Assembly: GCF_014648915.1 (NCBI RefSeq)
Contig: NZ_BMSA01000037.1
Location: forward strand, 1-64,000
Direction of reading: 5' to 3'
Source: Streptomyces phaeofaciens
GTDB lineage: Bacteria; Actinomycetota; Actinomycetes; Streptomycetales; Streptomycetaceae
DNA length: 64,000 bases
Part shown: positions 17,932 to 27,351 of the stretch, in pieces
Layout: each line of letters begins with the position of its first letter
Numbering within the stretch: the stretch's first letter is position 1
Made by a program: the position numbers and the translations under genes
Notes under the pieces: generated by a model
Seen by the model: the letters and a program-made list of their open reading frames with translations, nothing else
Database searches by the model: none
What the model was told of the DNA's origin: nothing

Positions 17932-18443
17932 TCGCCAGGGCCGGCTCCCGCCGGCCCGGCTCATTCTCCACACGGGAGCCGACACCGCCGTCGGCCGGGC
18001 GATCGTGCGCGCGCGTTCCTCGATCGGGGAGCGGGCGCCGCGGTCCTCGGCCGTACCGGTTCGCGATCACCACGATCGTGGTTGCGGCAGCCGCGACGGC
18101 GGCTTTGCCGTCCTCGGCGCTCGGCGCCAACCTCCGCCTCACCCTGGTCATGCCCGCGGGTTCCGTTGCCGGGGCGGTGCTCGGCGGGCTGCTCCTCGGC
18201 GTGTTCCCTGATGAAGCCCTCTCATCCGGCCTCGCGCCACAGTCGCTCCCCCGGAGAACTCCTGCCCTTCCGGCAAGGACACCCGCACCTGCGGCGGGCA
18301 CGGCTGCGGGCCGGCGGAGGCTGTGGCGTCCTCCGCCGGGGTCCGCCGGGGTCCGCCGGGAGGGTCCGGCCACGGATCATGCCGCGCTCGCCCCGCCCCG
18401 GGCACGGGCCGCTCGCACAACCGCACGCGCGCTGCCGACACCG
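17932..18443. other. Intergenic region with a possible membrane-protein remnant
   Basis: A short hairpin (about 17938-17957) follows the upstream gene. From about 18045 to 18215 the forward strand reads as two hydrophobic segments ending LTLVMPAGSVAGAVLGGLLL, which recalls a TauE/SafE-type exporter. There is no start or supporting frame around it. I regard it as a weak remnant at most. Confidence 0.35.
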
Positions 18444-18932
18444 TCATGCACGCGGGGCGGGCCAGGAGTCGAGCGGTAGCGGGCCGCGGTCGATGACGGT
18501 GCGGATACAGAAGGTGCTGCGGGCATCGCGGACGGGACCGATGGCCAGGATCTGGTCTGTGAGCACCTTTTCGAAGGTGCGCAGGTCCGGCACGGCGAGC
18601 TCGACGAAGAAGTCGGCGTCGCCGGAGACCACATGGCAGGCGACCACGTGGTCGATCGCCTTCAGAGCCTCTTCGACCACCTGGGAGGTGGTGCGGGAGT
18701 GCTCGACCTTGAGGGAGAGGAACACCGTCAGCCCGAGGCCGAGGCGCTCGCGGTCCAGTTCCGCCCGGTAGCCGGCCAGGACCCCGTCCTCCTCCAGCGC
18801 CTTGGTGCGTCGCAGGCAGGACGAGGGGGACAGACGTACGGCTTCGGCGAGGTCGACGTTGGGGGTGCGTCCGTGGCGCTGTAGGTGGTCCAGGATCGCC
18901 CGGTCGATGCGGTCGTACAGGGGGCGTGGCAT
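18444..18932 (-). CDS. Lrp/AsnC family transcriptional regulator
   Basis: This 162-residue protein has an N-terminal helix-turn-helix (YDRIDRAILDHLQRHG, then LAEAVRLSPSSCLRRTKAL) and a C-terminal RAM ligand-binding domain (VVACHVVSGDADFFVELAV). I chose ATG 18932 because the HTH starts within ten residues, as in the family; the longer frame adds an unlikely Cys-rich extension. It is divergent from the PLP-dependent decarboxylase at 19106, so it most likely senses the amino acid used by that enzyme. Confidence 0.9.
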   Translation of the reverse strand: MPRPLYDRIDRAILDHLQRHGRTPNVDLAEAVRLSPSSCLRRTKALEEDGVLAGYRAELDRERLGLGLTVFLSLKVEHSRTTSQVVEEALKAIDHVVACHVVSGDADFFVELAVPDLRTFEKVLTDQILAIGPVRDARSTFCIRTVIDRGPLPLDSWPAPRA

Positions 18933-19105
18933 GAAATGCAGCGTATCGGCCGTATCGGCGAACAATCCTGCATCGCAGCACTGCAATGGCACTCACTACG
19001 CCATCGCGTGCCGGGCTCGGCGGCGCATTCTGGTCACGCGCCGCAGCCGCCGAACCGGTTCCGCTGCTCCCTCCGCACCCCTTCTCACCACCCCTGGACT
19101 GCCTC

Positions 19106-20539
19106 ATGCACCCCTTCCCCCTGGAACCCGACCGCGCCGCGATGACCGACATGGGACGCCTCGTCCTGGACCGTGTCATCGATCGCACCGAGAACCTCGC
19201 GGCGCGCCCCGCGAGCAGCCTCCTGTCGCCGGAGGCCGAGGCCGAGCTCGTGGAGTCGTTCCTGGCGCCGCCGCCCGCCCGGGGCGGTGACCTGAAGGCT
19301 CTGCTCGCACGCCTGGACGAGGCCGCCGACTGCGCTCTGGAGACGGCCGGACCCGGCCACCTGGCGTACATCCCGGGCAGCGGTCTGTACTCGGCCGCGC
19401 TCGCCGAGTTCTACAACCGTGCCGTCAACCGCTACGGCGGCCTGGCCTCGGTCGCCCCGGCCCTCGCCGCGCTGGAGGAGAGTGTGATCCGCTGGATGGC
19501 CCGCGATGTGTGCGGCCTCCCGGAGGGCAGCGGTGGCCTGTTGACCAGCGGTGGCTCGATGGCCACCTTCTCGGCGACGGTCGCCGCCCGCCACAACCGG
19601 CTCGGCGAGGACCTCGCCGGCGGCACCGTCTACACCACGACCTTCGCCCACCACTCCGTCGCCAAGGCCGCCCGCCTCGCCGGCATCCCCGCCACCCGCA
19701 TACGTACCGTGCCGCACACCCCGGACCTGCGGATGGACCCCCACGCCGCCGCCGCGATGATCCGCGCCGACCGGGACGCCGGGCTGCGGCCGTTCCTGCT
19801 GGTGGCCACCGCCGGCACCACCGACACCGGCACTGTCGACCCGCTGTCGCAGCTGGCCGACCTGGCCCGCCGCGAGGACGTGTGGTTCCACATCGACGCG
19901 GCCTACGGCGGCTTCTTCCGGCTCACCGCACGCGGCGAGGAACGCCTCGCCGGTATCGAGAAGGCCGACTCGATCACCCTGGACCCGCACAAGACCCTGT
20001 TCATGCCGTTCGGCACCGGCACCCTCGTCGTCCGCGACATCGCCGCCCTGCACGCCGCTCACGACGGCACCGGCAGCTACCTCCAGGACATGGGGACGGC
20101 GGGAGGCGTCCCGGACTCCGCTCACCTCGGGCCCGAGCTGACCCACGAGATCCGCGGTCTGCGGGCCTGGCTTCCCCTGCACCTGCACGGGGTGGACGCC
20201 TTCCGCGAGGCTCTGGACGAGAAGCTCGACCTGGCCGAACACGTCCACGACACCCTGTCCGCCGTCGCGGAGCTGGAGGTCCCGCAGCGCCCGGACCTGT
20301 CCACCGTGATCTTCCGCTTCCGCCCCGCCGACGGCAGCCAGGCCGCGACCGAGCGGGCCGACGAGGCAAGCCGCCGTCTGCTGGAGCGCATCAACGGCCA
20401 CCGGCGCATCGTGCTCTCCAGCACGGTTGTCGACAGCCGCTACACCCTGCGCGTCTGCGTGGTCTCCCACCGCACCCACCACGACCGCATCGCCGAGGCG
20501 CTGAGGATCATCACCGCCGAGGTGCGGTCAGCTCGCTGA
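19106..20539 (+). CDS. PLP-dependent group II (aromatic/L-amino acid) decarboxylase
   Basis: This is a 477-residue fold-type I PLP enzyme of the aromatic-L-amino-acid decarboxylase type. The PLP-binding His/Asp region is FHIDAAYGGFFRLTARG (about 262-278). The lysine that forms the Schiff base is in LDPHKTLFMPFGTG (about 293-306). The TSGGSMATFSATVAARH block near 150 contacts the cofactor phosphate. I chose ATG 19106, after which the alignment-like N-terminus begins; an earlier ATG at 18986 would overlap the regulator promoter. The substrate is probably an aromatic or branched amino acid; sequence alone does not say which. Confidence 0.85.
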   Translation: MHPFPLEPDRAAMTDMGRLVLDRVIDRTENLAARPASSLLSPEAEAELVESFLAPPPARGGDLKALLARLDEAADCALETAGPGHLAYIPGSGLYSAALAEFYNRAVNRYGGLASVAPALAALEESVIRWMARDVCGLPEGSGGLLTSGGSMATFSATVAARHNRLGEDLAGGTVYTTTFAHHSVAKAARLAGIPATRIRTVPHTPDLRMDPHAAAAMIRADRDAGLRPFLLVATAGTTDTGTVDPLSQLADLARREDVWFHIDAAYGGFFRLTARGEERLAGIEKADSITLDPHKTLFMPFGTGTLVVRDIAALHAAHDGTGSYLQDMGTAGGVPDSAHLGPELTHEIRGLRAWLPLHLHGVDAFREALDEKLDLAEHVHDTLSAVAELEVPQRPDLSTVIFRFRPADGSQAATERADEASRRLLERINGHRRIVLSSTVVDSRYTLRVCVVSHRTHHDRIAEALRIITAEVRSAR

Positions 20540-21570
20540 CCGGGTGTGGCAATCAGTGGCGAGATCGCGGGCGGAGACCGCCGAGCGCCGACGTGCTCGG
20601 CCGCGTCAAGTACGCCCACCCTCTCCCGGACGTCGTCGCCCAGGCCGTCGCCCACCAGCTCGTCCGCCTGGCCGAGGTGCCGCTCGGCATCACGCTCGTT
20701 GCCGAGGGCCGCGTGAACCCGACCGGGCTGAGGGGCGATCGGCGCCCCGGCCGCGGGCAGCTTTCGCCTTCGCCTCGGCGACGTCCAGCAATCCGAATGC
20801 GTCATCGGGGCGGCGGCCAGGTAGATCACCTGATGAGACATGCGGATGACGATCTTCACCTCGCGGTCCGGCTCCCCGGCCCTCCGACGTGACGTGGATG
20901 CCGTACGACCAATACAGCCGGGCGGTGACGTACCGGCCGCAGTCGTGGCTGGCCCACTCGCCCAGCGCCTCAAGGTCCGCGATCGCCCTGAGAACCCAGG
21001 CCTTCAGTGAGGGTGGAACGCCGCCCTGGATGCGGCGGGCGCTGTCCGCGTGCACCTCCACCATCCCCGCGATCTCGGCGTTCGAGCGGCCCTGCCTGAA
21101 CAACTTCCGCGCACGAACACGCCGAGCCTGCGCCAACTGCGGCCGCGACAAGGAAGGAACATGCGGACCGGACACGATGCTCGATTGTCACGGTGGCGCT
21201 CACGCTGACGGGTGAAGGAACCCAATACCTTCGAGCCGTCGCCGAGGGCAACCCCAACACCACCCTCGTCTAGGAGCAGCGCGCCAGACCCGACGACCGC
21301 GCCGGCATCAGCGACGACGATGTCCGCGTCTACTCCTACGCGATCATCCGCAAGCATGAGGTGGTGACAACGTCTCGTACGTCGCCAAGCCGTTTGTACC
21401 ATGCCACCGATGCCATGAGCCGGGCGAAATCCAGCGGTTCGGGAAGCCCTGCGAAGTGCCCGCGCCGCCGCGGGAAGCGGCTCCGTCTCTGAGCCGGTCG
21501 ACGCGCATACATCGCTGGGCGGGTACTCCTTGCCGGGGCAAGGAAGGCTACACGGCTATTAGTCGTTCAG
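20540..21570. other. Decayed region after the decarboxylase gene
   Basis: About 1 kb holds no intact gene. Codon bias fluctuates between frames. A helix-turn-helix transposase remnant is visible on the reverse strand (20880-21175, listed separately). The forward stretch 21194-21350 has coding-like composition (LTGEGTQYLRAVAEGNPNTT) but an in-frame stop, and I do not recognise it. Confidence 0.5.
20880..21175 (-). pseudogene. N-terminal remnant of an IS630-like transposase
   Basis: The reverse-strand frame reads ARKLFRQGRSNAEIAGMVEV, the helix-turn-helix that opens many IS630-family transposases. A weaker match to the second winged-helix region follows (ARLYWSYGIHVTSEG). The frame then drifts into unrelated sequence and no DDE domain follows. 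No terminal repeats were found. Confidence 0.5.
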
Positions 21571-22089
21571 ATGAGGGGTGGGGATCTGAGGATGCATGGT
21601 GAGCGGGAGCATTGGGAGTTGCTGCCTGCGCTCGGTGTGGGACCGCTGCGGTTCGGCATGAGTCCTGCCGAAGTCACGGATGCTCTCCAGGGCTCCCAGC
21701 CGTGCACTTGGGTAGAAGGCCCGTACGCACAGCAAAACTTCACTGATGGAGTGAAGGTCTTTTACGACGAGGGCATGTTGACATGCGTGGCGATGGATGC
21801 CGTCACCGGCCCGCAGGTCTTCCTGGCGGACTTTGCGCTGGCAGGCCGTGATCCCGAGCAGGCGCACCAATACCTCCTCGACCACGCTGCCGAGCACGGT
21901 AATTGCCTGGCGTACACCCCCGACCACTCCCTTGCCCTCACTGATCTTGGGCTGCTTCTGCGGGTTCAGCAGGTCGGAGAGGCTCTTCTGTCGCGCCCGC
22001 TCTTCGTGATCGAAGAGTGGCTCGAGTCCGAGTACTACTGCGCCCGTGGCCACCTGCCGCTCGAAGGAGCCCCGGTTACTCACGTATAG
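21571..22089 (+). CDS. Hypothetical protein, immunity-protein-like
   Basis: This is a 172-residue acidic, soluble protein without signal or membrane segments. The opening WELLPALGVGPLRFGMSPAEV is a phrase that recurs in small proteins encoded near polymorphic toxins and in genome islands. I do not know a tested function. ATG 21592 is an alternative start seven codons in. The gene stands alone between decayed sequences, and its lower codon bias suggests transfer. An immunity role is only an inference from this resemblance. Confidence 0.65.
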   Translation: MRGGDLRMHGEREHWELLPALGVGPLRFGMSPAEVTDALQGSQPCTWVEGPYAQQNFTDGVKVFYDEGMLTCVAMDAVTGPQVFLADFALAGRDPEQAHQYLLDHAAEHGNCLAYTPDHSLALTDLGLLLRVQQVGEALLSRPLFVIEEWLESEYYCARGHLPLEGAPVTHV

Positions 22090-22569
22090 TCTCGCGCCGC
22101 GGGTCCGTACTTCCGGGCGGTGGCGATCCGCTGTTTCATGAAGTCGCAGAACTCGGCCACCATTTCCGGTGTCGGCGGTGGCAGCAGAGCCGGAATCGTC
22201 GCCGACATCAACGACGCCGGACGAGGGCGTACACCAGCAACCCTGTCGGGCCGCCGTACCGCTCGCCGGCCGCATCCGGAACGGGCTCGGACCTGGCGTC
22301 GGCTGGCCAAGTCCACGCACATCACTTCTCGCAGGCTGCTGGCTGTCCCTAACCACCCGCTCCGCCATTGCGTATGTGTCAGTGCCGATGAGATCCCCGC
22401 GCCCGATACAGGCACGTAAGTCGCGCATGGCCCTCATTGATGCCCGTACCTGCTCCGCCACAGGTGCCGGAACGCTGATCACAAGCTGGGCCCTCAAGCC
22501 GTACAGTTCATCGGCCCCAAAGGCATCGTGGGCCACTCCCAGGAGATCGTCTTGCCCTGGCCTCTTCAC
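22090..22569 (-). pseudogene. Frameshifted remnant of a hypothetical gene
   Basis: On the reverse strand, 22569 down to about 22350 reads as a coherent protein (LYGLRAQLVISVPAPVAEQV, then AMRDLRACIGRGDLIG). The coding character then passes to another frame that ends MVAEFCDFMKQRIATARKYG near 22095. Two frames making one plausible protein with no common start indicates a broken gene. The family is not recognised. Confidence 0.45.
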
Positions 22570-22625
22570 CCGCGCAGCAAGCTGGTGCAGGCGCTCGCCG
22601 ACTCACTCTCGTCAGTCCCGGCCGG

Positions 22626-22889
22626 TTGTGGTCGGCGCAGGAGGTCTTGGTACGTCCGAGTCCTGTCCCGGCGGCGGCAGGGGTCTACGGGTGGTACTTC
22701 AAGCAGCCGCCCTACCCGGGCCTGGACGCATGCCGGGGAACGGTATACGGCCCGCGCCGCCCTCCGGGCGTGGGGGGGGCAACACCCCGTCCCGAAGGCC
22801 GTCGTACGGTTCTTCCGCCATGTTCCGCCGGCCGACGCGCTGTTGGCGATGCTCGAGCGAACCGAACCTCCGATCGCGTACTGGCCTAG
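22626..22889 (+). pseudogene. Possible GIY-YIG nuclease-like remnant
   Basis: The frame contains VPAAAGVYGWYFKQPPYPGL, the phrase that opens a GIY-YIG-type family common in actinomycetes. The catalytic Tyr/Arg core expected about 40 residues later is absent and replaced by unrelated Pro/Arg-rich sequence. Only the N-terminal part survives. Confidence 0.4.
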
Positions 22890-23013
22890 CTCAGCGCAGC
22901 CGAGTACGACCAGGCGGAGCGGCCGCAATGAGTGCTTCGGCGACGACAACCGCTGCCCAGCAACGCCGCCCACGTCCACCACGTCGGCGCACGCGTCGGG
23001 CGGAAGTCGGGCA

Positions 23014-23961
23014 TCAGCAGACTTCGAACCACAGCGAAGCAGGGAAGTGGCCCTCCCCGGCCAAGAGACCGTCACGATGGGGCGCCGGCCGGTAGTCCGG
23101 GAAGACCGTCCGCATCTCGTCGGGCCTTTCATAGTGCAGGTGGGACATGCACGCGAGAATCCGGGCACGGCTGTTGTTCGCCAGGAAGGCCCGCACGAGC
23201 GAGGTTTCCGCCCAGTGCAACACGCTGTCCAGCAGGTCACACTGGTAGTCGTACGGCAGGTAGATGTCATGTACGTGGACAATGACGCCTGGTGCGAGAC
23301 GCGGGAAGACCTCCAGAACGAGGAAGTTCACGTCCGAACCAGGTTTCACCACGTGGGACGAGTCCACGAACAGCACATCACCCGCGCTCAGGGAGGTGAA
23401 CGTCGCCAGGTCGACGGTCTGGACGGGTACGCGGTGCAGTTGAACGCGGTTGTCCCGGGACAGCCAGTCGCGCGGGTACGGCTCGATGCAGGTCACCGTC
23501 CCCGGACGACCGTCCTTGGCGTTCCGGGCGAGTGCCTGTAGCGCGATGTGCGTGGAGACTCCGCTGCCCACTTCCAAGTACCTGCGGGGGCTCAGCGTGC
23601 GCAGGATACCGTGCAGGGCCTGCGCCTCGATATAGCCGTATCCCGGGCCGAGATCACCCGACTTCTCGAACACCTTATTCCCGCGGTATTCATCGACGAA
23701 CGGCTTGCATGCCTTCTCGAGCCAGGCCATCTGTTCATCGAGATCGATGTGCAGGCCGGGCAGGCTGGAAGCGGTACGCCAGTGCTCACGGTTTTCCGCA
23801 AGACCGCGCAGGTCCGGAGCAGAGGAATAGTAATGGCGTGGTGCGACAAGGATTCCGAGTCGGGAGAATGCCATGTTCGCAATGACCGCCTGGCGCTTGG
23901 CAGCGCGCTTGAACTTCTGCCGGAACTTCACTGAAATCTCACTTTTCCCCATGGGCATCAA
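23014..23961 (-). CDS. Class I SAM-dependent methyltransferase
   Basis: This is a 315-residue protein. Motif I is in RRYLEVGSGVSTHIALQAL (about 127-145). The acidic residue that binds the SAM ribose is in VTCIEPYPRDWL near 158, and motif IV-like DVLFVDSSHVVKPGSD lies near 193. This is the Methyltransfer_24 type often found with glycan or natural-product genes. A basic N-terminus of about 35 residues precedes the domain. ATG 23952 (MGKSEISVKF) is a credible alternative start. It is isolated, with no partner genes to suggest a substrate. Confidence 0.78.
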   Translation of the reverse strand: MMPMGKSEISVKFRQKFKRAAKRQAVIANMAFSRLGILVAPRHYYSSAPDLRGLAENREHWRTASSLPGLHIDLDEQMAWLEKACKPFVDEYRGNKVFEKSGDLGPGYGYIEAQALHGILRTLSPRRYLEVGSGVSTHIALQALARNAKDGRPGTVTCIEPYPRDWLSRDNRVQLHRVPVQTVDLATFTSLSAGDVLFVDSSHVVKPGSDVNFLVLEVFPRLAPGVIVHVHDIYLPYDYQCDLLDSVLHWAETSLVRAFLANNSRARILACMSHLHYERPDEMRTVFPDYRPAPHRDGLLAGEGHFPASLWFEVC

Positions 23962-24259
23962 ACTAGGCGATGCGGCATTCGACTACCTCGGACACACCGA
24001 TGTCCGTTCAGGTGATTGAGGAGCCTTCGCTAGCCTGATTCGCCGACGGCCATCCACCGTCCGCCTCCCGGGCGCATCCGCTCGCCCCCGGACACCCGGC
24101 CCCACAGTCCCCCACTTAACTGGGCAGCAGGAGTCACCGGCCGGACCACGAGGTGCAGGAAACAGCAGACGCCACGCACGCAAACCGGGACCGGCGCCCC
24201 GCGGCCACCCTCAGGATCGTTGAGACGGCCGGCAATGCTCTTCGCCTGGATTGCACGCT

Positions 24260-25228
24260 TCAGGGCAGCGCCAAGCCGTTGTGGGGGGTCAGGCCGCTGA
24301 GTTTTTCGGGGTTGACCTGGAAGCGCAGATTCTGGATGCGATCGTCGACGAGGTCGAACGTGAGGGCGCCGATTGTCTGTCCGCCGAGGGTGGCCAGGAT
24401 GCCGAGCTCGCCGTTGATGATGGCCGGCTCCATGGTCAGCGTGGCCAGTTCGGGCTTGGCCAGGAAACCCACGATCCAGCGTGCGACGTGGTCGGTGCCG
24501 TGGAGAGGGCGGCGGGCGGCGGTGACCTTGCCGCCGCCGTCGGACCAGGAGGTGACGTCGGGGGCGAGCAGTTCCATGACGGCGTTCAGGTCGCCGCCCG
24601 CGCAGGCCTCCATGAACTGAGCGGTGATCTGCCGGCGCTGCTTCTGGTCGGCGTCGAAACGGGGGCGGCGGGCCTGGACGTGCTCGCGTGCGCGGTGGGC
24701 GATCTGGCGGACGGTCGGCTCGGGGCGTTCGAGGGTCTCGGCGATCTCGGCGTGCGAGTAGCCGAAGACTTCGCGGAGCAGGAAGACGGCGCGCTCGACG
24801 GGGCTCAGGGTTTCCAGGACGACCATCATCGCGGTGGAGACGCTGTCGGCCAATTCGGCCTCCGTGGCGATGTCGGGGGAGGTCAGCAAGGGCTCGGGGA
24901 GCCATGGCCCGACGTAGGTCTCACGGGTCGCCCGTGCGGAGGTGAGGCGGTTCAGCGACAGGTTGGTGACCGTGCGCACCAGGTAGGCCTTGGGGTGGCG
25001 GACCGTGCAGCGGTCCACGGTGCTCCAACTCAGCCAGGTGTCCTGGAGGACATCCTCGGCGTCGGTGACGCTGCCCAGCATGCGGTAGGCGGTGGCGAAC
25101 AGCAGCCTGCGGTGCTCGATGTACGGGTCCTGCTCGTCCCTGGCGTCGACCATCGGCTCATGCTGCCAGCGCCGTATCGGGGCGGCAAGGTCCGAGATCA
25201 TGGCGCCGGGAGCCGATGTGCCCGTCAT
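24260..25228 (-). CDS. ECF41-family RNA polymerase sigma factor with SnoaL-like C-terminal domain
   Basis: This 322-residue protein joins sigma2 (LLFATAYRMLGSVTDAEDVLQDTW), sigma4 (LSPVERAVFLLREVFGYSHA) and a C-terminal SnoaL-like domain. The ECF41 hallmarks are present: WLPEPL in the linker (109-114), DGGGK (230-234) and the near-terminal NPEKL (306-310). In this family the C-terminal domain controls activity in place of an anti-sigma factor. The ATG at 25228 overlaps the stop of the oxidoreductase gene (ATGA). An internal ATG at residue 26 is an alternative start. The upstream-coupled oxidoreductase is the usual target in this group. Confidence 0.9.
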   Translation of the reverse strand: MTGTSAPGAMISDLAAPIRRWQHEPMVDARDEQDPYIEHRRLLFATAYRMLGSVTDAEDVLQDTWLSWSTVDRCTVRHPKAYLVRTVTNLSLNRLTSARATRETYVGPWLPEPLLTSPDIATEAELADSVSTAMMVVLETLSPVERAVFLLREVFGYSHAEIAETLERPEPTVRQIAHRAREHVQARRPRFDADQKQRRQITAQFMEACAGGDLNAVMELLAPDVTSWSDGGGKVTAARRPLHGTDHVARWIVGFLAKPELATLTMEPAIINGELGILATLGGQTIGALTFDLVDDRIQNLRFQVNPEKLSGLTPHNGLALP

Positions 25229-26403
25229 GCCGCGGGCTTGCGGGTGGCGCGGCCGCCCTTGGAGACGATGGTGGTGACGTTCATGCGCTTGCTGAGCCGG
25301 TAGGTCGTGAGCGGGCTGGCGCTGACCATCTCCTTGTACGCGACGGCGCTCCGGCCGGTGAGGTGCATGCGGCGGGGAGTGTCGTCGGCCCTAGTGAACT
25401 GGATGACGGCATCACGGCGGCCGAGGCTGACCGGCTGATGGAAGTAGCCGAAGCGGAACGGCTTGACGGCCTTGCCGCGCACGAGCCGCGCGATGGTGTC
25501 GGCGGTGTACTGGGCGGTGGGCAGGCCGCTCTGGCAGGTGCCGTGGATCCGTCCCCAGGCCAGACGGATGGCGGCGGCGTCGCCGATGGCGTGGATCTCC
25601 GGGTGGGAAACGGAACGCAGCGTGGCGTCGACCAGGATGAGGCCGCGGTCGTCGGTGGCGATCCCGGCATCGGCGGCGAGCGGCGACACCTTGACGCCCG
25701 TGGTCCACAGGCAAAGGTCGGAGCGGACGAGCCGGCCGTCGGCCAGTTCGACGGCGTCGGGCAGCACCTTGGTGACACGGGCGCCGGTCTCCACAGTGAC
25801 TCCGAGACGGTCCAGTGCGCGGTAGAGGTGCGCGCGGGCCTTGGCACCCATCATGCCGCCAGGCTCGTCCAGGCTGATCAGCGTGACGTTCAGGCCGGGC
25901 TGGCTCTCGGCGATCTCGGTGGCCGCCTCTACGCCGGTCAGGCCGCCGCCACAGACGGTGACCGTGCCGCCGGACGCGGCGACCTCCGTGAGCCGTGCGG
26001 CGAACCGACCGGCGATCTGCGGGTTGTTGAGGGTGAACGCCTGGGTGTCGGCGCCGGAAACCTTGCCGGTGTCGGTCGAGCTGCCCAGCGCGTAGACAAG
26101 CGTGTCGTATCCGAGGGTCTCGGCGCCGTCGACGGTGATCCGCCGGGCCTCGGGGTCGATGGCGGTGGCGGTGCCCTGGACGAACGTGACGCCGGTCCCG
26201 GCGAGCAGATCGGGGATCCGGTGCTCGGCCAGCTCCTGCCCGGCGGCGATCTGGTGCATCCGTAGCCGCTCGACGAACCGGCTCGAGGGGTTGACCAGAG
26301 TGATCTTCACGCCCGTCCGGCGAGTGCGGTGGGCCAGCCGGATGGCGCTGAACAAGCCCGTGTAGCCCGCGCCAAGGACGACGATGCGGTGGTCGGTGTT
26401 CAT
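25225..26403 (-). CDS. FAD-dependent NAD(P)H dehydrogenase-like oxidoreductase (ECF41 partner)
   Basis: This 392-residue two-dinucleotide-binding flavoprotein is of the type II NADH dehydrogenase-like group. The FAD motif is VVLGAGYTGLFSAIRLA (about 8-24). The NAD(P)H motif is TVTVCGGGLTGVEAATEIA near 147. The C-terminal FAD contact is HAIGDAAAIRLAWG near 280. ATG 26403 (MNTDHRIVVLGAG) is chosen over 26415. COMT- or oxidoreductase-type genes next to ECF41 sigma genes are usually their regulon. I found no convincing ECF41 promoter upstream. Confidence 0.86.
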   Translation of the reverse strand: MNTDHRIVVLGAGYTGLFSAIRLAHRTRRTGVKITLVNPSSRFVERLRMHQIAAGQELAEHRIPDLLAGTGVTFVQGTATAIDPEARRITVDGAETLGYDTLVYALGSSTDTGKVSGADTQAFTLNNPQIAGRFAARLTEVAASGGTVTVCGGGLTGVEAATEIAESQPGLNVTLISLDEPGGMMGAKARAHLYRALDRLGVTVETGARVTKVLPDAVELADGRLVRSDLCLWTTGVKVSPLAADAGIATDDRGLILVDATLRSVSHPEIHAIGDAAAIRLAWGRIHGTCQSGLPTAQYTADTIARLVRGKAVKPFRFGYFHQPVSLGRRDAVIQFTRADDTPRRMHLTGRSAVAYKEMVSASPLTTYRLSKRMNVTTIVSKGGRATRKPAA

Positions 26404-27351
26404 TGGATCTCCCAAGGTCGGGCACCGGCTTCGGTGTCGGTGACGCCCATGGGACAGACGACCCGCACCGGACGTGACAGGTCGCCGATATGAACCAGGT
26501 CACAGCGGATGCACGGTCGATGTGCTGCCAAGAACCCGTCGGATTCCTCCTCTGTACCGGGCCCGGCCGAAGCAGAACAGGACGCCGAGGAGGGCGAGGG
26601 CCGGCTGCCGCTGGTCGGCGGGAGCCCCGCCCATGGACCGGCCCTGTAAATCCCCTGCGCGAGCAGTCGGCGATGACTGGTCTGCCGGATGCGCGCCGCG
26701 GGCTCCGGCTCAGGCTGCCCGTCCGAAGCGGAGCGGGCGTGGCCGGGCGGGGGAAGTGTGCGACCGTGCGGCCCGCGGCTTCGGCCTGCATCTCACAGCG
26801 GCCCGACCTCCCCACCCACTCCGGACCAGCGAGCCTTCACCCGAGCGTCCAGACCACGACGACGTCATGTCGGCTTCAGGAACGGGTACTCAACGACGAG
26901 CTTGCCGCTCTCGGTCTCCGCCTCGGCGTACGGCTGGTCGAGCGTCTTGGTCTCCTCGGCCCGGGGCCGGGCATCGGAGCGCACGATTCAGATGTCCACG
27001 GCGCCCGAAGCCGCGGACCCGCCGCCCCACAGCGCCCCGCACAACCCTCTGAAGGGCCCGACGGCGGACGGCCGACGCGGCACCCTTCCAGGACGAGGCG
27101 AGGGGCGCGTTCTTGGGTGCCGGGTGGGCCAACGCCTTCTGCACCGCGGTGTCCAGGCCGCTTGCTCGGCGGCGTACGAACATGCTCATCGGCGGGTGCA
27201 GGCCGGTAGGAGACAGGCTGTGCGGCCCCCGGTCGATGCGGGCTCACCGGAGCATGACGGCAGGTCACCGTTCCCTTGTCGGGGCTGCGTTGTCAGTGGT
27301 GGGAGATACGTTCGAGGTCTTGGAACCGCTGTTGCACGACAGGAGTGGACG
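26404..27351. other. Long non-coding or decayed region upstream of the macro-UDG-ART gene
   Basis: About 950 bp lie between the divergent oxidoreductase and macro-UDG-ART genes. No frame here has a convincing start, codon bias and protein character together. A 39-codon reverse-strand tail at about 26867-26985 ends YAEAETESGKLVVEYPFLKP and looks like the end of a lost gene. The forward frame stays open into 27352 but is Arg/Ser/Pro-rich and is not part of the downstream protein. Confidence 0.5.

Noticed and set aside
26442..26479. Possible ECF41 promoter (TGTCAC at 26479-26474, CGTC at 26460-26457 on the reverse strand)
   Set aside because: The spacing of 13 bp is shorter than the usual 16 or so, and the next CGTC is too far away. 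Not strong enough to annotate.
26689..27351. Extension of the macro-UDG-ART frame 221 codons upstream
   Set aside because: The added sequence is Arg/Ser/Pro-rich without domain character, and a good RBS lies directly before ATG 27352.
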